Under the pieces are notes generated by a model that worked only from the letters and a program-made list of their open reading frames with translations, was not told the DNA's origin and did no database searches. Below, one piece after another: positions 21,559 through 33,200 of a stretch of DNA of 64,000 bases. Position 1 is the stretch's first letter. Each line of letters starts with the position of its first letter. A program made the translations under genes and the position numbers. The stretch comes from Magicicada septendecula (lineage: Eukaryota; Arthropoda; Insecta; Hemiptera; Cicadidae), in the NCBI GenBank assembly GCA_034769895.1, contig JAWRYS010000740.1, positions 1 to 64,000 on the forward strand, written 5' to 3'.

Positions 21559-22048
21559 TGTTACGAGAAGCCTACCGAACAACCCAGAACATTCTCCACT
21601 CCCCCCGTCCAGTGTGGCAGCTGTAGCGTCATTCAAGTGGGTGATTCTAGTGAGTTCCAGGAACACTTGAGATAAGCAGTAAGCCGCCGGCTTGCAGTTA
21701 AGGAGGGAAAGCTGTACTGGACCTCAGTGCGGCTTATATAAAGCCATAGCAGCCGGATTGTCAGTTCAGTTACGTGAGCGATTTTTGCTAGTGCGGATTG
21801 AGTGTTGTCGAAGTAAAGTATTATTGTGTTAATAATTGTGTGAAACTCTATTAATAGACGTTGTTATCGCGTGTGGACGAATAATAGACGTTGTTATCGC
21901 GTGTGGACGAATCTATCAGGAAATATTGTACGAGTTAATTACTAACTGTGTAATTGTGATAATTAAAGCTGGTGATTAGTGATTTAATTTGTGTCTTGTA
22001 TTTTGTTTTCCACTGTAGCATACAACGACCAAGTAGACCATCGTAACA
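21559..22048 (+). repeat. 5' LTR of the Ty3/Gypsy-type element
   Basis: Starts TGTTACGAG and ends CATCGTAACA, so its ends are inverted copies (TGTTACGA/TCGTAACA). It has a TATA-like cttatataaag near 21733. A 28-bp-scale tandem duplication lies at about 21852-21910 (tagacgttgttatcgcgtg twice), absent from the related solo LTR. Confidence 0.85.
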
Positions 22049-22049
22049 G

Positions 22050-22067
22050 TGGTGTCAGAACTGCGAT
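22050..22067 (+). other. Primer-binding site, tRNA-Leu-like
   Basis: TGGTGTCAGAACTGCGAT follows the LTR after one base. TGGTGTCAG plus a G/T-rich tail is the usual primer site of a large group of insect Ty3/Gypsy elements; the tRNA assignment is from memory. Confidence 0.7.
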
Positions 22068-22138
22068 AGAACGGTTAACAGTGGAAACAGAGGACACTTC
22101 GTAGAAGAGTGGTGTTGGTGGTAGTTGCTAAAAATAAA

Positions 22139-22783
22139 ATGGATACCAGTCAGATGATAGAAGCATTCCGAGCAATGCTACAGCGAAGACAGGAACAACA
22201 AAAAGAAGAATTTAGTTGTCAAGCAGGTGACGTTCAGGCGTTCGTACAAGAGGATACCGCTGCAAAATTCGTCCTATTACGAGGTGAGCTGAACAAACAA
22301 GTTGACAGAATATCTGAAATAGAAAAATCTGTGTCAACTGTGAAAACAAGTATGTCAAGTTTAGAAGATTCTATTACAAATACAATAAAACAAATTAAAA
22401 AGGAAGTCAATGATAAAAGGCCATTAATTCAAAATATCAGATAATGATAAGGCTGATGAAGATTCAAAATATCAGAGAAACCAAACTGTAGTAGGGCCAG
22501 TTTACGCAAAGGCACCAGTGTTTGATGGAAGCACTCATTGGGCAATTTATATTCGCCAATTTGAAGCTGCCGCTCGCTTAAATAAATGGACAGAAGAAGA
22601 GAAAGGACTTTCACTAATTCTTGCTTTAAAAGGGCCTGCCGCACAACTAATACAGAAAGTGCCATCTGACAGTCAGAACATCTATGCCGAATTAACAAAA
22701 GCTCTGGAATTACGGTGCGGTGACCAGCATTTGTGCGAAGTGTACCGCGTTCAACTTAAATCGAGGCGACAGCATTCAGGGGA
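22139..22783 (+). pseudogene. Ty3/Gypsy gag, frameshifted and truncated
   Basis: The first segment starts at ATG 22139 and is Gln/Glu-rich with a coiled-coil-like stretch. It runs into a stop at about 22442. The reading continues in another frame from about 22436, so a single-base indel near there broke it. The second segment is a typical retrotransposon Gag capsid part: FDGSTHWAIYIRQFEAAA, NKWTEEEKGLSLILALKGPA, then a helix-rich stretch ending at SGDV. It matches the family pattern F-x-G-x-x-x-W-x-x-Y-x-x-Q-F followed by W-x-x-x-E-K. The frame is then lost where the array LTR begins. The nucleocapsid part and pol are missing from the window. Confidence 0.8.
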
Positions 22784-23798
22784 TGTTATGTTACGATTTT
22801 TTAACGAATTATATTTATTTTCACCTACCTTAAATTCTGTCCAGGATCCCAGCACGAACTGTGAATGCAAGCATGATTGCAAGGTTACACTAATAACATA
22901 CGCAACTCGCATTTATAAAGAGAACCAACTAAAATTTTATTTAATTAATTAAATTTGGAACATGTTATTTATTTACCTTTTCATTTCTTTACTATCAGAT
23001 ACTACTAAAATTAAACATATTACCTTAATGAAGGCCGCCCAGCCTGCTCATTCACACATTCGCACTATTAAAATTTTACCCCCTTATTTAGATAAGGCCC
23101 CATTTTATTCGAAATTACCCATATATTTGAAATACTGTTGCTCAATACCACTGCCGGCAACAGTCTTCCCGACCTCGTGCTACATCATTCACAAAATTAG
23201 TTCTAGGTCCGAAACAGTTCATAATTTCCTTTTCTTCTTCCGAAAACTATACTCACTTCCGCATTTCGAAAAACTGCACTCACTTTTACTTGATATTGAA
23301 ACTTTATTAATGAGCCCCGTTTGGAGGGCTGCCTGCGCAGGCGAGCGTCGGTGAGGAACTGCGAAGAAGCTCTGCCTAGTACCCCACTACTTAGATTTTT
23401 GGACAAGACGGAAAGCAATGCCATGGGCGTTAAAGTCATAGTCACTGTTCATGCAACTCCCGTGTGTTGGACGTCGACGAAATCTAATGTTCACTGGTTT
23501 ACGTCACCCAAAGGGGCGGTTCTGAGCACATGGTGAAAAAACATCGTCTCCAGGCCATATTGTGTTAACAAATCGGCGTCGGTTGCGTGCCTGCTGGTGT
23601 TTGCGCGTGTTACTCAACACTACAGTTCTGAGAATTACATTGCATGGTTGCACCATGACGCATTCCATCACACAGTTACACCTCACAACTTCTTTGTTTG
23701 AACAAAGCTTTTGTTTAACACGTGGCTGGCCACACAGATGAAAATGAATTTACGCTTTTTTAATAAAATCAAAAACCCCTCCTTTTAGCCCCGTTACA
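22784..23798 (-). repeat. Array LTR 1 (edge copy, 1015 bp)
   Basis: On the element strand it starts TGTAACGGGGCTAAAAGG and ends ATAACATAACA (here cgtaacataaca). It is the most divergent copy: about 15 private bases (for example ttacgatt near 22791, gccggcaac near 23153, gcatggttg near 23641), and it lacks the 9-bp duplication catgcaaca found in LTRs 2-7. It contains TTACGTCA (23499-23506), CACGTG (23719-23726 region) and AATAAA on the element strand (23303-23308). Confidence 0.92.
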
Positions 23799-23809
23799 AT
23801 ACCCCCCCC

Positions 23810-23847
23810 AATGAGAGATCTTCTGTCGAAACAGAAGAAATCTCATT
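23810..23847 (-). other. Hairpin next to the polypurine tract, complete form
   Basis: aatgagagatcttctg (23810-23825) pairs with cagaagaaatctcatt (23832-23847) except for a two-base internal mismatch, around the loop tcgaaa. It corresponds to 11019-11056 in element A. Internal regions 2-7 keep only the inner cttctg/cagaag part; their outer arm is replaced by aaaacagaagttg. Confidence 0.75.
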
Positions 23848-25040
23848 GCTAAACCCCCAAGGGGATCGATGAGGATATGGTGCCAACAACCCCCATTAGT
23901 TCTTGTACATCATGGGTAAACTACCCCCCTGGCTCGGCGACCATGGCTGCACCTGAACGAGATTACTGGACTTCTCTATACGAGATCCCAACACCATAAC
24001 ATCGAACAGACACGCACCACAGCGCACCTAACCTTCGAACATGCCACCCCAAATGCCAAACCCCTGGCCTTACTCCATGCCAGATCCTCAACCGATATGT
24101 TCCCCCTTTGCATGCATACTGGGCTGCCTTTAGCAGTTACTGGGCTAGCACACACACTTATAATTACTCACTAAACAAAATTATCCTTTAAAATTTTCAA
24201 AACATTTCTCTTTATATTCAAAATTCATTTACGTTAGAATCAAGTTGTATTTCCTCAAAAATCACAATAAGAAAAATCTTTTACATGAATCCCTAATTCT
24301 CTTCACTACTACTAACAATCCTAAAGGAAACAAATTGAATACCTTATGAAACATGAATTCACTTACTCTAACATTTGTTTACACATATATTCTAAACAAT
24401 ATAATTCAATAAAACCCTCGCAGTACCCATAAACAATTCACTTGCAGCACTTACAACTCAAAACATCAATTAGATGGCAGGCACAAAACAAAAAAATCAA
24501 TTTTTTTTTTCAAAAAAATTTAAATTTATTAAAATATACTTTTCTCAGTATTCAGAAAATTTAAAATTATTTAAATCAATGAAACGGCAAAATTGCATCA
24601 ATCAATTGCCAAAACTGGTCTAGTTTATAACATCAACCATCAGCTGATCACACTGGGTCAAGTCAACGACCTTGACCTACATATGTTATACACAGAACTA
24701 AATCATAAAGTACCTAGAACATCTTCAAAATTTTTTATCTTTAAACACAATAAAACAATAAAATAATACATTTAAAATTAACATAGTATTATTACAATTA
24801 ACAATAAAACTGACATTTAAATAAATCAAAATTTACACATTTTATAGCTTTGCATTATTCTCAAATTCTATTAAAATTTGTCACTTGTTTCAGTTAATTT
24901 TTTCTTTTTAACTATGATTTACTTTCTTTCTTTCTCAATCTCCATTAGTTTGGGTGATTTAATTGTTCACAATAACTTGATTTACAAATTGGCATGTATA
25001 TATACTCTTAATCCCCTTCTGACTCTAACGTCCCTAACAG

Positions 25041-25293
25041 CTTTAACTAACATGACACCCCTCTATCAAAAACATCTATCAAACAATCTCTAAACCCACT
25101 TACTTATTACTCAACTCAATTCGCATCATTCTACCCTTATATATATAAAAAATATACTCTACCCCTTTGTACTCAGGATGTGTGTTCCCCTCCCAAAGCT
25201 CATTCCCTTATCTGGTCCCTGGACTCTCCCTAGGCAACCCTTTCCGGCGCTAATTGGTCCCTTCCTGTCCCAACACCTTTCGTTGCGGACTCC
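25041..25293 (-). ncRNA. Block II in array unit 1
   Basis: Counterpart of 10050-10313. The bulged stem is GTCC/CAAC (25267-25274) with GTTG-c-GGAC (25282-25290) and a 7-nt loop. Other copies: 31529-31781, 38018-38270, 44491-44742, 50954-51206, 57457-57709; the seventh begins at 63940 and is cut by the window end. Confidence 0.5.
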
Positions 25294-27614
25294 TTATCAC
25301 ACCACCCCCCCTTACAAAATTCCCATCAACTAATTACCCTTCCAATACATCACTGTCAACTACTACACAATATTTCCACTTATTTATTAACTCAATATAT
25401 CAACCAATACTCTACATATTTTCCCCTTAGCTACTGTGTCACTATCAATGCTCAACTTCTACATTACTTTTATTCCCACAATAATATTGTTCTATTCAAC
25501 TCCTTTAAGCTTAACCTGGACTGATTTAAATGTCCTAACAAAATAATAATCACCCAAGATCTCCCATTTAGTATCTTTTACAAACCCTTTAAAACTCTTA
25601 ACTATCTCAAATTACTTCCATCATTTAAATCAAAATCTTTTAACACATTAAAATCATTATATTCAAACATTAGTTACATTGGAAACTTGCAAACAATTTA
25701 TAAGTGACATTTTACACATCTAACTCCAGCCATCAGCTGATGTTCTAGGTCGGGTGAATGACCTTTGTTCAAAAATGCTACACAAAATTACATAATGAAA
25801 AATACATAACACATATTTATAATTCTTACACTCTATAACATAACAAGATTAATGACCCACTGAAACATGATGACCAAAATATAATAACCATCTACTGTAT
25901 CCATTTTCTCAAATCAAAACAATTATTTAATTACTTCAAGAGCGAGTTGCCATTATTAAGTTACAACAAAATTTTTAATTCGTTACTCCCTTGAGTAACC
26001 TCCTTAACCACACACACTATTGTTTTCTGAGGGTGGACTGTTGCACCCATTTGCCTCCACAAGGACGGCATTGGTGGAGGAATTTAACATCTCCTTGTCC
26101 TTGCTTGTGCGTTACATTTTAAAATAGGTAGATATCATCATATCTATGTTATATATTAATAAGCCCTTAAAACGGGTCTACCACGTGTTTTACTGTTCCC
26201 ACGCGAACAGAGTGGCAGCCGCCGTTCCATAGTTCCGGGGATTTCCCCTAAAGTCACCCCCCTTTAATTTCAAATATACACCAATTTCAAGCCAGCGATG
26301 GTCAAGTTTCCAATTTTTTGGCCATAGCTGACCGCCATCCAAAACCACGATTAGTGCTGGTAAGGCAGTAATCGCCTGAAAAGGCGGGGAAATCAACTCT
26401 AAAGTCAGGCATGTTCTCTTCGTCATTATGATACACGGCACGGCAATCAATCAGCATATAATGTAAAATTATATAAAAGTTGTGCCATGTATTTTACGCC
26501 AGTTTGGCCTCCGATGGAGGTAACACTCTCTGTTACCCCCAACACTTACCGCTACCTACAGTGGCACATGCCACCACTGTACTAGCCAACCTAATAACTA
26601 AACTAACCCTTCTACAGTTACAGTTTCTACATCCCATAAGTATATCACTTCTATTAACACCACTCAACCCCCCAAAATTACCCACATATCTTGTATGAAA
26701 ACATTACATAACATAATAAACAAATAGACATTAACCTTGATCATTAGCATTGTTACATTCACATTAAACAAACAGTTCTCTTTTAAATAATTTATACAGA
26801 AAATTATAAACGTTATCACTTGAAATTTTTATTAACTCTTCTATATATCATCATTTCATTATTTATCACTTACTACAATTGGATTTCTCAAAAATTCAAA
26901 TTTATTATTAACATTTATTTTATCTCATATTTCAGTTATTACTACCTCTTGATTATGGTTTCTATTTAGTACAACTATCTCAAATTAGTTTCATCATTGA
27001 GTTAAAATCTTTTCAACACGCGTAAACATTTTACTCTATATAACTTGTATTATAAAATTTATACTCACAGTACATCGCTCATACCCTGTCATAAGCACAC
27101 AAATATAAACATCAATAACTCCCTGTACCTTCTGCAACATTTTAACAACAATGTTATTCCATACTAAACAATTTAACATTTATTTATTTATTAATTATTG
27201 TCAAATTCACATCTCATAAAATAATTTAAATCCATCCTTATATAACATCTGAAATCAATCAAAAATATTTAAACATCTCCAGTTATTTTAATTAAATCAA
27301 TTATTGAAAACACAGCATTTTTAATTACTCTCACCAATTACAATAATTACAATTCATTTGTTATCCTCTTCAAAATTATTTTTGTTATTTATTTAGACTG
27401 CAAAAATATTATTATTATTATCACAACAATTTCTACTACCTACACACACTGTTTACCTTACATACTTGTTACAATACAAACACAATTAATTTCACTAACA
27501 ATTTATTTACAAACTTTTGTCATTATTATTCAATTTACCACACTTCATTGTCCAAGTCAGCAAGTCAGAACCATAATTCAAAATATTTAAAATGTCCATT
27601 TATTAAGTTTATGT

Positions 27615-29005
27615 TCAGCCTCCATCATCGAATAATAATCTAATATATTTATGATATAAATCGTTCTTGTCCACACTCAATTTATTAATTTTAATATGAT
27701 AATTCTCTAATACTTCAAGTTGTTTCATTATCATCAAATCATAAAACCTGTCAATATCATTAGTGATTTTAGTTTGGTCTCCATCAGTAGTTTTATTCAA
27801 TCTAAAGTCAGTTATTTTCTCATCATATTCTTCTACTACACTCATTACAACATAAGGTAAGTGTTTATCATTTACAATGGTATTATCAAAATATTCATTT
27901 ATCTCTCTTTCAACAGGTAAGCATTTCATATCATCTATTTCCTTCCATTCTAACCGCTCTTTCAACTCTTTATGATTTCTCTTTAACTTATATAATTCTA
28001 TCTCTCTGTCAATACACAACTCTCTATCTAAATCTCTCTCACCATAACACCATCTCACACTTTCGACACCATCCCACACAGAGGGTACTAACTCATAAAA
28101 ACTCGGGGAACAACTCAAAGACCTCATGTCTTCCAATAACAAGGGCTCTTGCCCTTCAACAACAACATTTGTGAACACCTTGGTTCATCATAAATATGGG
28201 GAAAATTTACCCTCTGCCCTACATACTCATCTAATCTCTCTTGCCATTCTTTCTCTAATTCATCAACACTAATTACTACTCCGTTACAACCCATTACTCT
28301 CTCACTCTTACTCACTATCTCACTAACTATTTTCACCGGATCACTCTCTGATACCACATTCTTAATTATATTATCATTTTCAACATCATTTTTATCACTT
28401 GTTACTTTTTTATTATCATTATTATTATTACTTTTAATCTGTTCCCCTACTGACTCTACTACTTTCTCAATATCTCGTTTCAATTCGTTACACCTACTCT
28501 CACACTTAATTTTGACCTCATTAATATCAATTTTAAGTTCGTTAAACTGTCTACTCTGTTTCTCGAATTTAGTGTCAAATTTACTGTTAAATTCACTTTT
28601 AATTTCATTAAATTTTATATCATTATTGTCAAAACGACTATTTATAACATCAAATTTACTATTCTGTACATCGAAACTAGCGTCAAATTTGTTATTTTGT
28701 TCATTCATTTTAATGTTTACCTCATCAAGTTTTATATTAAAACTATTTTTTATTTCTTTAACTTCAATATCATTAACGTCAAATCTTTTATTAATAAGAT
28801 TAAATAAGTCATTTAATGACAACTCTTTTTCTCTCATTTTAGTTGCTACGGGAGTGGAAATCACTCCCGACCCACTAATTACAGATTCGTTTATCAGGCT
28901 TGGAGTTGTCTCCATTCCTGAATCGTTAGCGTCAACATTTACTGAGTTTTCTGTTTCAACGTCATTTAAGCTGATGTCTTCCTTATTATTTTCATTGGTA
29001 TTCAT
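27615..29005 (-). pseudogene. Orphan retroelement protein, frameshifted copy (unit 1)
   Basis: Same gene as the intact copies at 34103-35494 and 40574-41965, but one base is missing near 28146 (aagggctctt against aagggactctt). The ATG at 29005 therefore gives only the N-terminal 290 or so residues, and the conserved C-terminal core is out of frame. It also has Lys in place of Glu in the KFEEQ motif. The unit lies at the array edge and may be the oldest. Confidence 0.85.
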
Positions 29006-29229
29006 TTTGTATGTAACTTATATTTTCCTTGGTATAAAATTCAATTTTACATATACACAGTATTATTTATATAATATGACACAAGTAACATAGTATGGCT
29101 CTAATTTCTTAATTTTTATACATCGTTAGTACGCATGTTACCCAACCTCCCAATCAAACTTGCATTCGTTGTAGGTGTGGAATTTAATGAAATTTACTTT
29201 CTAAAATGCGTCCCTGTTCGGGCGCCAAA

Positions 29230-30252
29230 TGTTATGTTATGATTTTTTAACGAATTATATTTATTTTCACCTACCTTAAATTCTGTCCAGGGTCCCAGCA
29301 CGAACTGTGAATGCAAGCATGATTGCAAGGTTACACTAATAACATACGCAACTCGCATTTATAAAGAGAACCAACTAAAATTTTATTTAATTCATTAAAT
29401 TTGCAACATGTTATTTATTTACCTTTTCATTTCTTTACTATCAGATACTACTAAAATTAAATATATTACCTTAATGAAGGCCGCCCAGCCTGCTCATTCA
29501 CACATTCGCACTACTAAAATTTTACCCCCTTATTTAGATAAGCCCCATTTTATTCGAAATTACCCATATATTTGAAATACTGTTGCTCAATACCACTGCC
29601 GGAAACAGTCTTCCCGACCTCGTGCTACATCATTCACAAAATTAGTTCTAGGTCCGAAACAGTTCATAATTTCCTTTTCTTCTTCCGAAAACTATACTCA
29701 CTTCCGCATTTAAAAAAACTGCACTCACTTTTACTTGATATTGAAACTTTATTAATGAGCCCCGTTTGGAGGGCTGCCTGCGCAGGCGAGCGTCGGTGAG
29801 GAACTGCGAAGAAGCTCTGCCTAGTACCCCACTACTTAGATTTTTGGACAAGACGGAAAGCAATGCCTTGGGCGTTAAAGTCATAGTCACTGTTCATGCA
29901 ACACATGCAACTCCCGTGTGTTGGACGTCGACGAAATCTAATGTTCACTGGTTTACGTCACCCAAAGGGGCGGTTCTGAGCACATGGTGAAAAAACATCG
30001 TCTCCAGGCCATATTGTGTTAACAAATCGGCATCGGTTGCGTGCCTGCTGGTGTTTGCGCATGTTACTCAACACTACAGTTCTGAGAATTACATTGCGTG
30101 GTTGCACCATGACGCATTCCATCACACAGCTACACCTCACAACTTCTTTGTTTGAACAAAGCTTTTGTTTAACACGTGGCTGGCCACACAGATGAAAATG
30201 AATTTACGCTTTTTTAATAAAATCAAAAACCCCTCCTTTTAGCCCCGTTACA
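29230..30252 (-). repeat. Array LTR 2 (1023 bp)
   Basis: Nearly identical to LTRs 3-7. It shares gacctcgtgct (near 29618) with LTR 5, where LTRs 3, 4, 6 and 7 read gacctcatgct. It follows the primer site on this strand after two bases (aa). Confidence 0.93.
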
Positions 30253-33200
30253 ATACCCCCCCAATGAGAGATCTTCTGTCGAAACAGAAGAAAAACAGAA
30301 GTTGCTAAACTCCTAAGAGGATCGATGAGGATATGGTGCCAACAACCCCCATTAGTTCTTGTACATCATGGGTAAACTACCCCCCTGGCTTGGCGACCAT
30401 GGCTGCACCTGAACGAGATTACTGGACTTCTCTATACGAGATCCCAACACCATAACATCGAACAGACACGCACCACAGCGCACCTAACCTTCGAACATGC
30501 CACCCACCACAGCGCACCTAACCTTCGAACATGCCACCCCAAACGCCAAACCCCTGGCCTTACTCCATGCCAGATCCTCAACCGATATGTTGTTCCCCCT
30601 TTGCATGCATACTGGGCTGCCTTTAGCAGTTACTGGGCTATCACACACACTTATAATTACTCACTAAACAAAATTATCCTTTAAAATTTTCAAAACATTT
30701 CTCTTTATATTCAAAATTCATTTACGTTAGAATCAAGTTGTATTTCCTCAAAAATCACAATAAGAAAAATCTTTTACATGAATCCCTAATTCTCTTCACT
30801 ACTACTAACAATCCTAAAGGAAACAAATTGAATACCTTATGAAACATGAATTCACTTACTCTAACATTTGTTTACACATATATTCTAAACAATATAATTC
30901 AATAAAACCCTCGCAGTACCCATAAACAATAATACACTTACAACTCAAAACATCAATTAGATGGCAGGCACAAAACAAAAAAATCAATTTTTTTTTCAAA
31001 AAAATTTAAATTTATTACAATATACTTTTCTCAATATTCAGAAAATTTAAAATTATTTAAATCAATGAAACGGCAAAATTGCATCAATCAATTGCCAAAA
31101 CTGGTCTAGTTTATAACATCAACCATCAGCTGATCACACTGGGTCAAGTCAACGACCTTGACCTACATATGTTATACACAGAACTAAATCATAAAGTACC
31201 TAGAACATCTTCAAAATTTTTTATCTTTAAACACAATAAAACATAATAAAATAATACATTTAAAATTAACATAGTATTATTACAATTAACAATAAAACTG
31301 ACATTTAAATAAATCAAAATTTACACATTTTATAGCTTTGCATTATTCTCAAATTCTATTAAAATTTGTCACTTGTTTCAGTTAATTTTTTCTTTTTAAC
31401 TGTGATTTACTTTCTTTCATTCTCAATCTCCATTAGTTTGGGTGATTTAATTGTTCACAATAACTTGATTTACAAATTGGCATGTATATATACTCTTAAT
31501 CCCCTTCTGACTCTAACGTCCCTAACAGCTTTAACTAACATGACACCCCTCTATCAAAAACATCTATCAAACAATCTCTAAACCCACTTACTTATTACTC
31601 AACTCAATTCGCATCATTCTACCCTTATATATATAAAAAAAATACTCTACCCCTTTGTACTCAGGATGTGTGTTCCCCTCCCAAAGCTCATTCCCTTATC
31701 TGGTCCCTGGACTCTCCCTAGGCAACCCTTTCCGGCGCTAATTGGTCCCTTCCTGTCCCAACACCTTTCGTTGCGGACTCCTTATCACACCACCCCCCCT
31801 TACAAAATTCCCATCAACTAATTACCCTTCCAATACATCACTGTCAACTACTACAAAATATTTCCACTTATTTATTAACTCAATATATCAACCAATACTC
31901 TACACATTTTCCCCTTAGCTACTGTGTCACTATCAATGCTCAACTTCTACATTACTTTTATTCCCACAATAATATTGTTCTATTCAACTCCTTTAAGCTT
32001 AACCTGGACTGATTTAAATGTCTTAACAAAATAATAATCACCCAAGATCTCCCATTTACTATCTTTTACAAACCCTTTAAAACTCTTAACTATCTCAAAT
32101 TACTTCCATCATTTAAATCAAAATCTTTTAACACATTAAAATCATTATATTCAAACATTAGTTACATTGGAAACTTGCAAACAATTTATAAGTGACATTT
32201 TACACATCTAACTCCAGCCATCAGCTGATGTTCTAGGTCGGGTGAATGACCTTTGTTCAAAAATGCTACACAAAATTACATAATGAAAAATACATAACAC
32301 ATATTTATAATTCTTACACTCTATAACATAACAAGATTAATGCCCCACTGAAACATGATGATCAAAATATAATAACCATCTACTGTATCCATTTTCTCAA
32401 ATCAAAACAATTATTTAATTACTTCAAGAGCGAGTTGCCATTATTAAGTTACAACAAAATTTTTAATTCGTTACTCCCTTGAGTAACCTCCTTAACCACA
32501 CACACTATTGTTTTCTGTGGGTGGATGTTGCGCCCATTTGCCTCCACAAGGACGGCATTGGTGGAGGAATTTAACATCTCCTTGTCCTTGCTTCTGCGTT
32601 ACATTTTAAAATGGGTAGATATCATCATATCTATGTTATATATTAATAAGCCCTTAAAACGGGTCTACCACCTGTTTTACTGTTCCCACGCGAACAGAGT
32701 GGCAGTCGCTGTTCCATAGTTCCAGGGATTTCCCCTAAAGTCACCCCCTTTAATTTCAAATATACACCAATTTCAATACATATTAACTATGGTCAAGTTT
32801 CCAATTTTTTGGCCATAGCTGACCGCCATCCAAAACCACGATTAGTGCTGGTAAGGCAGTAATCGCCCGAAAAGGCGGGGAAATCAACTCTAAAGTCAGG
32901 CATGTTCTCTTCGTCATTATGATACACGGCACGGCAATCAATCAGCATATAATGTAAAATTATATAAAAGTTGTGCCATGTATTTTACGCCAGTTTGGCC
33001 TCCGATGGAGGTAACACTCTCTGTTACCCCCAACACTTACCGCTACCTACAGTGGCACATGCCACCACTGTACTAGCCAACCTAATAACTAAACTAACCC
33101 TTCTACAGTTACAGTTTCTACATCCCATAAGTATATCACTTCTATTAACACCACTCAACCCCCCAAAATTACCCACATATCTTGTATGAAAACATTACAT

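Larger units (their letters stand above)
21559..22783 (+). mobile_element. 5' part of a Ty3/Gypsy-type retrotransposon, split by the array
   Basis: LTR, primer site and gag follow in normal order on the + strand. Gag is cut at 22784, exactly where the first LTR of the inverted array begins. The rest of the element, with pol and the 3' LTR, would lie beyond the array outside the window. The array is therefore a nested, younger insertion. Confidence 0.85.
23799..29229 (-). mobile_element. Array internal region 1
   Basis: Polypurine tract 23799-23809 (eight C on this strand), intact hairpin 23810-23847, block II 25041-25293, domain I 25964-26393, broken protein frame 27615-29005, primer site 29210-29227. 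The left 1 kb is distinctive (single copy of the 34-bp motif near 24020, private indels), while the right part is close to internal 4: ttcaagccagc near 26291, gatgaccaaaat near 25868, atatatcatcatttc near 26842 and aaaatgcgtccc near 29204. The rest is G-poor on this strand with no gene seen. Confidence 0.9.

Noticed and set aside
25732..25741. Hammerhead ribozyme core (CTGATG) near the palindrome
   Set aside because: No matching GAAA core strand and three-stem arrangement could be found around it.
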